DNA of 64,000 bases from Acetobacterium fimetarium (GTDB lineage: Bacteria; Bacillota; Clostridia; Eubacteriales; Eubacteriaceae). The stretch is from NCBI RefSeq assembly GCF_014284475.1, contig NZ_WJBC01000001.1, forward strand, positions 62,001 through 126,000, read 5' to 3'. The notes under the pieces are model-generated. The model was not told the origin of the DNA. It made no database searches and was given only the letters and a program-made list of their open reading frames with translations. The position numbers and the translations under genes are program-made. Numbering within the stretch: the first letter of the stretch is position 1; each line of letters begins with the position of its first letter. This document shows positions 1-9,012 of the stretch, one piece after another.

Positions 1-132
1 AAGGGAATATGCATAAATGTAAGCATATTTTTCATATCTTTCGACTAATGGTTCGAAATAATCGGAATGGCCACTGGCAAGATACTTCTCAATCAGTGTG
101 TCATCCGATTCCCCTTCAAATTGTTTTTTCAA
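1..132 (-). CDS. ECF-type RNA polymerase sigma factor, N-terminus (partial)
   Basis: Forty-four codons run leftward from a TTG at 132 to the window edge without a stop. The peptide begins LKKQFEGESDDTLIEKYL and continues with FEPLVERYEKYAYIYAYSL, the spacing expected of sigma-70 region 2 in ECF sigma factors (an acidic start, LI-x-x-YL, then F-x-x-LV-x-x-Y). An AAAAGGAGGT ribosome-binding site at 141-150 fixes the TTG start. The gene lies 145 nt downstream of the polysaccharide operon on the same strand, so it may be co-transcribed or have its own promoter in the gap. Region 4 and any anti-sigma partner lie outside the window. The family call is inference from a short stretch. Confidence 0.62.
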   Translation of the reverse strand, partial: MKKQFEGESDDTLIEKYLASGHSDYFEPLVERYEKYAYIYAYSL

Positions 133-277
133 TCCGCTGTACCTCCTTTTTTTCTGCACACTTATATAACGGCAGAAGATCTGTTTTTCTTCCCGTGAAA
201 AGAAAATATTTTATTTTTTTAATTCAGCTTCTAAAATGCTTCATTTTCTTTTGTACCATCCCGCGAAAAGCATCCGC

Positions 278-3200
278 TCATTCATTATCCAGGTCCCTGA
301 AATAATCACGGATAATCGTATAGCTGTCTTTCAGTCGCTCCTTGTAGGACGGAACATTCCAGGTTTCCCAAGTGAAGGCCTCAGTGTTGGAAAGCCCGAT
401 GGATGCAACCGGTTCATTGCTTTCCTTATTTACCAGTACCCCACTTGCCAGAATCCCGTCAGTAATAACCGTCTGTAACTCATCAGTTGTAGGTGACTGA
501 ATGACACGGGTGTCATCGATAACCCGCATCGCCGATGGATCGGAGACATTGATTCGAGTCCACGGAATCCGGATTGATATTGTATTTTCCTCGATGTTCC
601 AATGGTTATATGAATTGTTTTCCAGAGTACCGTAATTGAGACTGCTCAAATCCTGATAAATGGCATCTGTTTTGGTGCCGTCTGCCGTGATGGCTTCCTT
701 GTTAGTCAGAACCGACATTTTCTCAAAGCTGCCGCCTGAAGATGCATCAGAGGCATATCTTCCGTTTGTCAGATTATAGCCGGTTTGTACAAGAAGCTGG
801 GCATCGGATCTCCCGTTTATTTGAATGACGTATTCCAATCCGGTGGCCGCATTCACAGAAATGTCCTCGGCAAATTTCAAATTCCCTCTGGCACGGTCAT
901 AGGTATCCAATCCGATAAGCAATTTTTCCTTGTCAAAATTGATGTTGTTTTTCAGTTTGATTACCAGATTGAGATAGGTTTCGTCCGCTGAAACAGTCAT
1001 TTTCTCAATATCACCATTTCCCTCAATCTCGTGCAGTTTGGATTTGGGCTGATCGGATTCCATGGCCTCGATGCCGTAATTCTGTTCCGGATCAACAGCA
1101 TTATGCCAGAGTGGATTTCGTTCAAACGGAAGGATGTAAGGTTCGGTAATCCACGTCTTTTTCGCCCACTCGTCCGCCCATTCAAAAATCAGACCTCCGG
1201 CGTACCCTTCTTTTTCCATCGCCTTCATCATCCGGACGATTCCCTCACCCTGAGCAGTTTCTGTCACTCCACCATGGTTATAACCATCGGGATTCTCGTG
1301 CGCATTACCCATTCCAGTAGCCAGACCAAATTCAGCAACAAGCATCGGATATTTCTGCTGTCCTGCTATGAATTCTCGGAGATAGCCCCCATAGCGGAAA
1401 CTTCCCTCTTCATCGGTATACGCAGCATAGGAGGCTTCATTATTCATAAAGTCCGGGTAATTGGGATAAATGTGATAGGCCCCGAAAAAGCCGGACACGA
1501 GTTTTTCTTTTGTCGAAATGTTATTGATATCAACGGATACTTTGTCATTGTACTGAAGCGACTTATCCCCGGCCTCATTCCATTCCGAATCGTGTTCGGC
1601 AGGATCAAGCGTCGGCCAGCTGACGATCCCGACCGGATGCTGCCACTGATATTGATCCTCTTCGTACTGCAGAACGTAATCGCAGCTCATGGCAAGCCAT
1701 GCTTCTGTGGGACTTGCTTCAGCTTCCGTATAGAGGTAGTTGCCGTTAAAGGTAAAACCCGCGTGATTCTCGTTGGTGCTAATCACCTCTTCCGGTTCAA
1801 GCTCTCTTCCCACAAGATATCCTGCGATGTAGGGAGAGACATCAGCGGTATACGATCCGTAGGCTCTTCCCGATCTTTCCGGTATGGTGATCTGCCCATG
1901 CATGGCATCGATGTCGTTTCTTATTTCACTTTGATAAGCGGCATTGTACGCTTCTTTCAGATAGTCATCACCCTCGGGGTTTTCCTCCGGCCATATTTCC
2001 TGATACAGCCACAGAATTGAATCCGGATGTTTTTGATTGTAGTAGACCAGCGCTGAATAGAACTGCGGCGGCATGAGCGTGTAGACTCTGATGCTGTTTG
2101 CCTTCATTTCTCCAATCTGATCGAACCACTTGAGATAGGTTTCTTCTCTGCAGGTGAATTCCGTAAACCATTTTCCGGGAATTGTTGAACCGATATTTAC
2201 ACCCTTGGAGAAGAAGTTCACCCATTCCCCGTTTTGCTGCACCTGAAACGAAGTCCCGGATGTTCTGGCCGAAACTCTAATTCCGGTACTGTCTGCAACC
2301 GCTTCCGGTTTGTTAACCGGCGTCCTCATGACTGTGATTGATTTCTGAATCACCGGTACATAGCATCCCCAATAGAATTTCGACTGGTCATTGTCATTTA
2401 AACCGGATAAACTGCGTTTGAACGCAGAAAATCCGTAATAATTGTACAGATTTCCAGAAAAATTCATTCTTGAAAACTCACCTGCGAAATAATAGGCTGA
2501 ATACTGAGAGTTTTTCGAGCGTGTGATTGCCGAATAGCTTGTCGTCAGACCCAATTCTGCCAGTTTCGCTTTTCCCGAATTCGTTACATCAAAATTAAAG
2601 CTTGCCAGCATTTCTGTTGACGGGTCCGCCTTCACCAGTTCAAACCATTCATCATATGGAAAACATGCCGTCACACCGAATTCATCCTGGTACTCCGCAT
2701 TAAAAGAAAGGGTCAGTCCGTTTTTTTCGATGTCTTTTTGATCCATCAAGACGATGACGGCATCATTCTCTGACACCAGGACATAGCCACCGCCTTCGAA
2801 CTTCCAGTCTTCTCCCGTGTTTTTTTCATAATTTAAAATAATCGCATCCGACACTTCAATGGATTTCGTCAGATCTGTAAAATGTCTGCAACTCCATCCC
2901 GTCCAGGAAATTCCAAACAGATCAGCAAGGCCTTTTTTGTTGGATGAATCAGCAACTCCATATTCTCCAATGATCGTGTTGCCACCCCCAAGGTGGTTTT
3001 TCAGCGATGCAATTTCGTTTCCATCGAATCTGCCATTCAAGCTGTCCGAATTGTCAGTTGAGCTGTCATCATCTTTTTGAACCCCGGCGGAACCCGCCAG
3101 ATAAATAAGATCCGGTTTTTCGTCCGTAGCCGGGATTTCTGTTATCTCGCGGGATTGTCCGTTTTCTTCAGAAATGACCTTTTCACTGTTTAACACCCAC

Positions 3201-3370
3201 AACAGTCCTTTATTTTCTGTAGCTACTTTGTCTGGAACCGTTTTGTCAAGGATCCAGACATTAAGCGGGCTTGAATCCATCCTGTTCCAGAGGACAAACG
3301 GAAGAACAAAAACACAAAACAGGATGCTGAGGATGAACACACTCCATAGAATCATGGATCTCACTTTCAT
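278..3370 (-). CDS. Membrane-anchored glycoside hydrolase-like protein of a polysaccharide operon
   Basis: A protein of 1,030 residues with one N-terminal membrane anchor (about 8-28) and a large extracytoplasmic part. Residues about 385-770 look like a TIM-barrel glycosidase: a KGVN-IG start, a GYLVGRELEPEEV segment that could hold the acid/base Glu, and LVAEFGLATG, which resembles the nucleophile strand of clan GH-A enzymes. The C-terminal 250 residues are beta-rich. The start follows GGAGG and overlaps the glycosyltransferase stop by 4 nt (ATGA), so the two are translationally coupled. I infer trimming, transfer or release of the exopolysaccharide made by its neighbour. No exact GH family is assigned, and a non-catalytic role is possible. 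Confidence 0.6.
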   Translation of the reverse strand: MKVRSMILWSVFILSILFCVFVLPFVLWNRMDSSPLNVWILDKTVPDKVATENKGLLWVLNSEKVISEENGQSREITEIPATDEKPDLIYLAGSAGVQKDDDSSTDNSDSLNGRFDGNEIASLKNHLGGGNTIIGEYGVADSSNKKGLADLFGISWTGWSCRHFTDLTKSIEVSDAIILNYEKNTGEDWKFEGGGYVLVSENDAVIVLMDQKDIEKNGLTLSFNAEYQDEFGVTACFPYDEWFELVKADPSTEMLASFNFDVTNSGKAKLAELGLTTSYSAITRSKNSQYSAYYFAGEFSRMNFSGNLYNYYGFSAFKRSLSGLNDNDQSKFYWGCYVPVIQKSITVMRTPVNKPEAVADSTGIRVSARTSGTSFQVQQNGEWVNFFSKGVNIGSTIPGKWFTEFTCREETYLKWFDQIGEMKANSIRVYTLMPPQFYSALVYYNQKHPDSILWLYQEIWPEENPEGDDYLKEAYNAAYQSEIRNDIDAMHGQITIPERSGRAYGSYTADVSPYIAGYLVGRELEPEEVISTNENHAGFTFNGNYLYTEAEASPTEAWLAMSCDYVLQYEEDQYQWQHPVGIVSWPTLDPAEHDSEWNEAGDKSLQYNDKVSVDINNISTKEKLVSGFFGAYHIYPNYPDFMNNEASYAAYTDEEGSFRYGGYLREFIAGQQKYPMLVAEFGLATGMGNAHENPDGYNHGGVTETAQGEGIVRMMKAMEKEGYAGGLIFEWADEWAKKTWITEPYILPFERNPLWHNAVDPEQNYGIEAMESDQPKSKLHEIEGNGDIEKMTVSADETYLNLVIKLKNNINFDKEKLLIGLDTYDRARGNLKFAEDISVNAATGLEYVIQINGRSDAQLLVQTGYNLTNGRYASDASSGGSFEKMSVLTNKEAITADGTKTDAIYQDLSSLNYGTLENNSYNHWNIEENTISIRIPWTRINVSDPSAMRVIDDTRVIQSPTTDELQTVITDGILASGVLVNKESNEPVASIGLSNTEAFTWETWNVPSYKERLKDSYTIIRDYFRDLDNE

Positions 3371-6300
3371 GTGGTTGCCTCCTGTTTTGCGTTAAACCCT
3401 TTCCGCTCCGCTTTCTGCCAGCCGGCCGGCTTTCTGAACATATTCAGATAACCCCCAAAACGCCAGAGACTGAAATACTGCCTGACACCAAAATTCTCAA
3501 GTACTGAATAGACAATCAGGGTGATCAGTTCTCTGGTGGAGAAATAGCGGCCGTTTTTTTCTGAAATCAGCAGCGAGGAAACCGAAACAAGCAAACCCAT
3601 CAGCACGACAGAAACAAATAGAATGATCGCTATTTTGTAATTTAGTATTCCTAAAAGAATTGACAAAACGACCATCGCGTATCCCTGGAACTCGAAAAGC
3701 GGACCCATCATTTCAAAAATAAAGAAATAGGGCATGGCAACGGTCCCGATTTTTCCGTAGCTGGGATTGAAGAGCATTTTCCGATGGAAGGTCAGTATTT
3801 CGATCAGTCCCCGATGCCATCGGTACCGCTGCTTCTTAAGGGTTTTCATATCTTCCGGCACTTCCGTCCAGCAATTGGCGTTGTAGGCATAGAGAATCTT
3901 GAAACGCCGGTTGGACTCCTTCATCTGCCGTCCGATCCGGACCACCAGTTCCATATCCTCTCCCACCGTATCGGTTTTATATTTACCGGAGCTGGTGAGA
4001 TATCCGCCGACGTTGATGACCCGTTCCTTCCTGAAAAGACCAAACGCCCCGGAAATGATCAGGAGGCAGTTAAAATAGGACCATCCCAGCCTTCCGGACA
4101 TAAACGATCGAATATACTCAATCGTCTGAAACCTGGCAAGTTTGCTGCTTGCCAGACCTTTGGTTTCGATTTGTCCGTGTTCAACTGTGCAACCATTAAT
4201 CGGGAGGATATTTCCGCCCAGAGCCGGAGTTTCCGTTTCCTCGTCAAGGGTCAGGGACGCCAGCTTGAGGAGTGCCTCATCTTCAAGAAGGGAATCCGCG
4301 TCGATTCCGCAGACATACTCCTTGTTGGCAATATTGATCCCCACATTCAGAGAATCCGCTTTTCCGCCGTTAACTTTGTCCACCACAATCAGTTTGGGTC
4401 GGGAACGATTCAAATAAACACCTCTGACCTTTTTGGCATTGAGTCTACTCTCATAGATATAATCGACCCGTTTTAAGTCGTAATAACGAATCAGCGTATT
4501 CAGCGTATGGTCCTTCGAGCCATCATTTACAATAATCAGTTCATGATCCGGATATTTGAGATTCAGCAGTGAATTGACGCTCTCAATAATTGTTTTTTCT
4601 TCATTGTACGCTGGTGCGATGATAGATATTGAAGGCAGCATTTTTTTCTTGAAAAGAAATGCTATGTCTTTGACATTCCATAAACGCTCCTGTCTTCTTA
4701 CACTGATATAGGAAAACACCAACAAAACCAGATATACAAGATTAATCGCAATAGCATAAAAAGCGATGTAATAATTGAAATCCATCACAAACAATTTAAG
4801 CTGTTCCTGAAAAGCCATGATCAACAGTGTATTCCAATGGCGAAAGCAGTAAACAGCCGGTACCAGAAGAAAGCTTCCCATCAAGATCAAAAGCAGGCCC
4901 CGGGTTAACTTTTTATCGGTCTTATTTTTCTCTGAAGGTGCTGCTTCTTCAGGTTGCGTCAAGCCGCATTTGGAAACCAGTCGTTCTTCCAGATACATGG
5001 AAAATTCACCTTTCAAGCTCTCGGATCCCATCAGTACTTCTTTAACAATCGCAATGAGCTCATTTTCAACATTGATGTCATTGTTCTTATTCAGGAAGTC
5101 AATCACTTCACTGGTTCTACCAAGCCTCAGTATTTCTTTGACAATTATCACAGCGTCCTGATTGTTCTTTTTTGTAAGTTTCATGATAAAATATTCAATT
5201 TTAAGCGATAGGATTTTTACGAGTTCCTTCTTTACCTGGATATCTTCTTCCTCAAGAAAAGCCCTGATAACCTGGTTGAAATAAACCGGATTCTTTTCAG
5301 TCATCCGGGAAATGGCATTGACAGCGCCTCTTGCGGTATCTTCCTGTCGGATATAAAAGAGCAGTTTATCCATTTTTTCCTGTGATTGAAAATTGGAGAG
5401 CGCACCGACAGCAATGTTCTTTATTTCACGGTCTTCGGAATTGAGATATTTCTCACAAGCCATTTCTCGGGGATATAATTCAGTTAAAATATTGCAGGCT
5501 TTGATGACCAGGCTGTGATAGGCTTCCCCGCTGTTAACACTGACCGGCAGCACGCGGTGACGCCGGCAGCTGTCAGTTGGCTTGACTTCCCCCTGGTATG
5601 GACACAGCATGCTGTTTTTACCATCACCTGAAGCGTGCCAATGAATACAGGCGATACAGGTTCTGTTTTCGCCGTGCCCATAATGACGCCTCAATCTTTT
5701 TGTCTCTGTCGCTCTTGTATCGACTAGATTGATGAGATAGCTTTTCAGAATTTCTGAAAAGTAGACTGATGCAAAATCCACGATCAGTTCCTTTATTTCG
5801 ATTTCACTTCGGTGTAGGATTGCCGGCAGATAGTGATGAAAATCTGCTCCGAAATCAGCGATCAGCATATTGACCTTATCCCGATAAAATCTGCTGGCGT
5901 TTAAGAGTGAATCCGTGATGACTGGAATAGATTCCGACTCGCCGATGTCAGCCAGACCATTTGCAATATAAAGTCTGACCGTGCTGGTTTTTTCCGATTT
6001 CAGCGTTTCTTCCAAGGCAATCCGCGCTTTTTCCGTGCCGAGGACACTCAGGTATGACACGGCTTCTATTTTAGTCGTTTCAAAGGGTGATTTCAGCTTT
6101 TTCAGATATTTCTTTTCGAATCCGGTTACATCAATTGTCTTTTTCAGATTTTCTTTTGTCTGCGGGTCTCCCTGCAACAATTCACTGATTTTGAAATAAT
6201 CCGAAATCCTGATGTTTTCGTTGATTCCCGTCTTCTTTCCGATTGCAGCAGCGAGCAGTCGGGTTTCCTGCCATTTTGCGTTCTTAATGTTTTTTTTGCT

Positions 6301-6399
6301 TTCAATTCTGCCCATGAAAAGCCGGAATATGACAACAAAATCAATGGCGACGAGGACAAATCCGATCATGATCCATATTTCGAAAGTTTCAATCATCAT
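3367..6399 (-). CDS. HEAT-repeat protein fused to a processive family 2 glycosyltransferase
   Basis: A protein of 1,010 residues. It has an N-terminal membrane segment (about 9-28), a HEAT-like helical repeat region (about 90-460), two membrane segments (about 502-520 and 543-567), a GT2 domain (about 590-865) and further C-terminal membrane segments. The processive-synthase residues are all present: VNDGS at 624-628, DAD at 700-702, ED at 814-815 and QRYRW at 857-861, as in BcsA, IcaA/PgaC and hyaluronan synthases. Inside the HEAT region is a cysteine cluster (C248, C251, C266, C278, with H281) that could bind metal. No PilZ domain is visible. The start follows AAGGA and overlaps the upstream gene by 11 nt. 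It probably polymerises and exports an exopolysaccharide; the sugar is unknown. Confidence 0.82.
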   Translation of the reverse strand: MMIETFEIWIMIGFVLVAIDFVVIFRLFMGRIESKKNIKNAKWQETRLLAAAIGKKTGINENIRISDYFKISELLQGDPQTKENLKKTIDVTGFEKKYLKKLKSPFETTKIEAVSYLSVLGTEKARIALEETLKSEKTSTVRLYIANGLADIGESESIPVITDSLLNASRFYRDKVNMLIADFGADFHHYLPAILHRSEIEIKELIVDFASVYFSEILKSYLINLVDTRATETKRLRRHYGHGENRTCIACIHWHASGDGKNSMLCPYQGEVKPTDSCRRHRVLPVSVNSGEAYHSLVIKACNILTELYPREMACEKYLNSEDREIKNIAVGALSNFQSQEKMDKLLFYIRQEDTARGAVNAISRMTEKNPVYFNQVIRAFLEEEDIQVKKELVKILSLKIEYFIMKLTKKNNQDAVIIVKEILRLGRTSEVIDFLNKNNDINVENELIAIVKEVLMGSESLKGEFSMYLEERLVSKCGLTQPEEAAPSEKNKTDKKLTRGLLLILMGSFLLVPAVYCFRHWNTLLIMAFQEQLKLFVMDFNYYIAFYAIAINLVYLVLLVFSYISVRRQERLWNVKDIAFLFKKKMLPSISIIAPAYNEEKTIIESVNSLLNLKYPDHELIIVNDGSKDHTLNTLIRYYDLKRVDYIYESRLNAKKVRGVYLNRSRPKLIVVDKVNGGKADSLNVGINIANKEYVCGIDADSLLEDEALLKLASLTLDEETETPALGGNILPINGCTVEHGQIETKGLASSKLARFQTIEYIRSFMSGRLGWSYFNCLLIISGAFGLFRKERVINVGGYLTSSGKYKTDTVGEDMELVVRIGRQMKESNRRFKILYAYNANCWTEVPEDMKTLKKQRYRWHRGLIEILTFHRKMLFNPSYGKIGTVAMPYFFIFEMMGPLFEFQGYAMVVLSILLGILNYKIAIILFVSVVLMGLLVSVSSLLISEKNGRYFSTRELITLIVYSVLENFGVRQYFSLWRFGGYLNMFRKPAGWQKAERKGFNAKQEATT

Positions 6400-8416
6400 G
6401 GCGATTTCCTTTAACTTTATTCTGAATCACGCCGATTATCTCCGAAAGCATGAACGGCTTCTTGAAATAGTGTTCCACCCCCAGGCTGGATGCACGAAGA
6501 ACGGATGCATCGTTTTTTAAATAAGATAGATAAATAAATGGGATGTTTTTTGTGTTGGAGTCGGAAAGCAGCTTTTCCCGAAAAAGGAACCCATCCATTT
6601 TGGGCAGCATGATTCCCGATATAATCAGCAGCAAATGCGACTCCTTCACAATTTTCAGGGCTTCCTCTCCGTCTCCAGCTGAAATGACTTGATAGTTGAT
6701 GTTCTCAAGGGATGTTGTTAATACATCAATGATGGTCTGATCCGAATCAACCAGCAGTATTTTGCCGATTTCCTCCCGGTAATCATCCAGCGCTGAGTGC
6801 CCGCACACCATATTCTGTCCTTTGCTTCTGGCAATCCGCACCCGCCTGAGTGCAATATTGTACAAAGCCTCATCCGGATTGACGCTGAATTCATCGTTGT
6901 CCCGGATATCGTCAAACCAGGTCACGCCGATGGATGCCGTGATTTTTTCAATGAATTTCTCAGAAGCCGCAATGGCATTTCTGATTTTCTCGGCCAATTC
7001 CAGGGTATCATCTTTCCGGGACTGCGGTATGTAACAGATAAATGCAAAGCCCTGAAGTCTGAAGAGCATGTCGTTTTTTCCTTTTAAGCCTTCCAGAATA
7101 TACAATGCGTTTTTTAAAACTTCATCTACTTCATCGGTTCCATAGTAGTTTTCTATTTTTTCGAGATTGTCCAGACTGACTACAATCAGGGCCGGATTCT
7201 GTATCGATCGGTCCTGTATGATGCCATTGATTTCACTGTTAAGATAATTTTTGAAAAATTCAAAGTTAAACAAACCGGTAACTGGATCACGCGTCAGCCG
7301 ATGCTCCGATTCCTTCAGACTCGCTTCAAGTCGTTCAATGCTTTCTTTTAACAGCTGGTTCTGTTCATTGAGCGTTGCAGAGGCCTGCTCAACTCTTTTG
7401 ATGTTACTTTTGAATACTTGGGGCATGGAGATCTCATATTCCAGTGATATCATCTCAACCAGTGGCTCAATGATCATCAGCCACTGTAGGCCTTTTCTGA
7501 TCAGCACCTTTTCAAATATTAAATTCCACAATTCATCACCGGTGTAATTATAATCGGTAATGTTCAGCTTTTCATCCAGGGTAATTTCCAAATCGCCAAT
7601 CGCATCGACGACTTCCTCAAAATCAAATATGCTGGCATATCGTTTCAGCACCATCGTGCACATGGTCATGTAGCCCCCGGATTTTGCCAGGTCTTGTTTA
7701 ATCGGGTTGAGAAATTTCCCGCATTCCAGATCTCTTAATGCCTTGATATAAACGGATGTGTTCTCATTGATGATTGATCCGTGCTGTGGCGCAATCATGT
7801 CAATATCCATTCCTAAAAAAACTTCCATCACCGGACGCAGGATGCTGTTTGAAGGCATATAGTGTTCATGAAATGTTTTCATCTTCTCGATGTAATCATC
7901 TTTTGCATAGAGATTCCACACAAACGAATATGCACCGAACAAATCGCTGGAAAACAAAACCTTCGATTCATAATCATACGTTGTAAAAGCGCCGGGGAAA
8001 TGAAGATATGGGGTCATCACAAAACCAAGCGTTCTTCCCGATTTGAGGTTCAGCTGGTACTCATTTTCATTGATGATGTAGTAATCAGAGGTGATTCCGT
8101 AGAATTTGACCAGCAACTGCGTTCGCCAATGGGTTACAATCAGAAACTTGCCTCCGGCCTTTTCGAAGAGCGGCACACTGGCGCAGAAATCGGGATCCTG
8201 ATGATGAAGGATGACATATTTTATTTTTTCCAGCGGCACGATGCTACGCACATTTTCATAAACATCCTCAAAATCAAGGACCGAACCCGGATCGATGAGA
8301 ACCGCCTCATCCCCATCCACCAAAAGATAGGGATTGCAGTTCAATCCACCCTCCTGGGAGCTACCTCCGACCCAATATATGTCTTTTGCTATTTCTACAG
8401 TTCTCGGTGCACTCAT
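6389..8416 (-). CDS. ODP-type di-iron (MBL-fold) protein with degenerate GGDEF and receiver domains
   Basis: A protein of 675 residues starting at an ATG preceded by GGAGG; a longer in-frame form to 8449 has no ribosome-binding site. Residues 1-250 form a metallo-beta-lactamase fold of the flavodiiron/ODP type: LHHQDPDF at 70-77, YLHFPG, LFSSDLFG and PQHGSI supply the usual metal ligands. A helical and coiled-coil stretch follows (about 340-375), then a GGDEF-like domain whose signature is LQGFAF (GGDEF replaced by QGFAF, 455-459), so it should not make c-di-GMP. The C-terminal receiver-like domain keeps the KP motif but has Gly601 where the phosphorylated Asp should be. It is first in the operon with the glycosyltransferase. 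I infer an oxygen- or iron-responsive scaffold that controls the synthase. Confidence 0.8.
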   Translation of the reverse strand: MSAPRTVEIAKDIYWVGGSSQEGGLNCNPYLLVDGDEAVLIDPGSVLDFEDVYENVRSIVPLEKIKYVILHHQDPDFCASVPLFEKAGGKFLIVTHWRTQLLVKFYGITSDYYIINENEYQLNLKSGRTLGFVMTPYLHFPGAFTTYDYESKVLFSSDLFGAYSFVWNLYAKDDYIEKMKTFHEHYMPSNSILRPVMEVFLGMDIDMIAPQHGSIINENTSVYIKALRDLECGKFLNPIKQDLAKSGGYMTMCTMVLKRYASIFDFEEVVDAIGDLEITLDEKLNITDYNYTGDELWNLIFEKVLIRKGLQWLMIIEPLVEMISLEYEISMPQVFKSNIKRVEQASATLNEQNQLLKESIERLEASLKESEHRLTRDPVTGLFNFEFFKNYLNSEINGIIQDRSIQNPALIVVSLDNLEKIENYYGTDEVDEVLKNALYILEGLKGKNDMLFRLQGFAFICYIPQSRKDDTLELAEKIRNAIAASEKFIEKITASIGVTWFDDIRDNDEFSVNPDEALYNIALRRVRIARSKGQNMVCGHSALDDYREEIGKILLVDSDQTIIDVLTTSLENINYQVISAGDGEEALKIVKESHLLLIISGIMLPKMDGFLFREKLLSDSNTKNIPFIYLSYLKNDASVLRASSLGVEHYFKKPFMLSEIIGVIQNKVKGNRHDD

Positions 8417-8618
8417 GTTATCCTCCTGGCTTCCCGCCTCAACAACCATGAGACTGTCAGTTTTCAGTCAGGTTGAGGATGTAAAATTATGTCTTGCTTT
8501 CAGTATTTCAGAAACGAATGAAAACGACTTATCTACTTCGATTTTAAACCTTTTCATTCAAAATGGCAATTGTTTTTATCTGATATTTCCATGCTTGCTG
8601 CAAGCATGTAAAAAAATC

Positions 8619-8659
8619 AGAAGCCCTCCAGATGAATATACTCCATCTGAAGGGCTTCT
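8619..8659 (-). terminator. Rho-independent terminator, minus strand
   Basis: A perfect 16-bp stem (AGAAGCCCTCCAGATG with its complement CATCTGAAGGGCTTCT, allowing one G-T step) encloses a 9-nt loop. On the minus strand it is followed by GATTTTTTTAC. It lies 35 nt after the small ORF 8694-8849. Confidence 0.75.
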
Positions 8660-8693
8660 ATCAGTTTGATTTATCTTGAGACCAATACAGGTA

Positions 8694-8849
8694 TCACTGC
8701 TTAAACTGCACTTTGGGGAAATACAAAATTTGAGACATCCCCAAGGCTTCTAAACGCCTCATCGTCTTCCACCTGACCGGATGAACCAATTGGATAGTAT
8801 CCGTACTCGGTTCCTTATCAATCAAATGCTTAAATTCCCTTAATTTCAA
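8694..8849 (-). CDS. Small ORF of unknown function (51 aa)
   Basis: A short minus-strand frame with a TTG start at 8847-8849 that ends in QLVHPVRWKTMRRLEALG and YFPKVQFKQ. It is preceded by two stop codons and has no clear ribosome-binding site. A good terminator sits just after it, so the stretch is probably transcribed. It may be a small protein, the remnant of a larger gene, or a structured RNA: its DNA also holds a TTGGGGA/TCCCCAA inverted repeat. I do not recognise a family. Confidence 0.28.
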   Translation of the reverse strand: MKLREFKHLIDKEPSTDTIQLVHPVRWKTMRRLEALGMSQILYFPKVQFKQ

Positions 8850-8932
8850 GTTTTATTAAAGCTTAACGCTCTAAGATATAAGTGTGAGATAAATCTCTCA
8901 CCTCTTTTTCTTTTCATTCCTAATATAAAAAA

Positions 8933-8961
8933 AACAACACATCTACCCGGGATGTGTTGTT
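8933..8961. terminator. Bidirectional terminator between the EamA gene and the small ORF
   Basis: An 11-bp stem (AACAACACATC with GATGTGTTGTT) encloses a 7-nt loop and is flanked by A8 and T8 runs, so it can work on either strand. It lies 52 nt after the stop of the leftward EamA carrier. Confidence 0.85.
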
Positions 8962-9012
8962 TTTTTTATATTGATCGGCATGGTGTCGTTTTTCTTCACT
9001 CTGGCGCAAAGA

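Noticed and set aside
1031-2020. 329-codon plus-strand frame opposite the GH-like gene
   Set aside because: Low-complexity antisense translation of a gene with clear start, operon context and domains.
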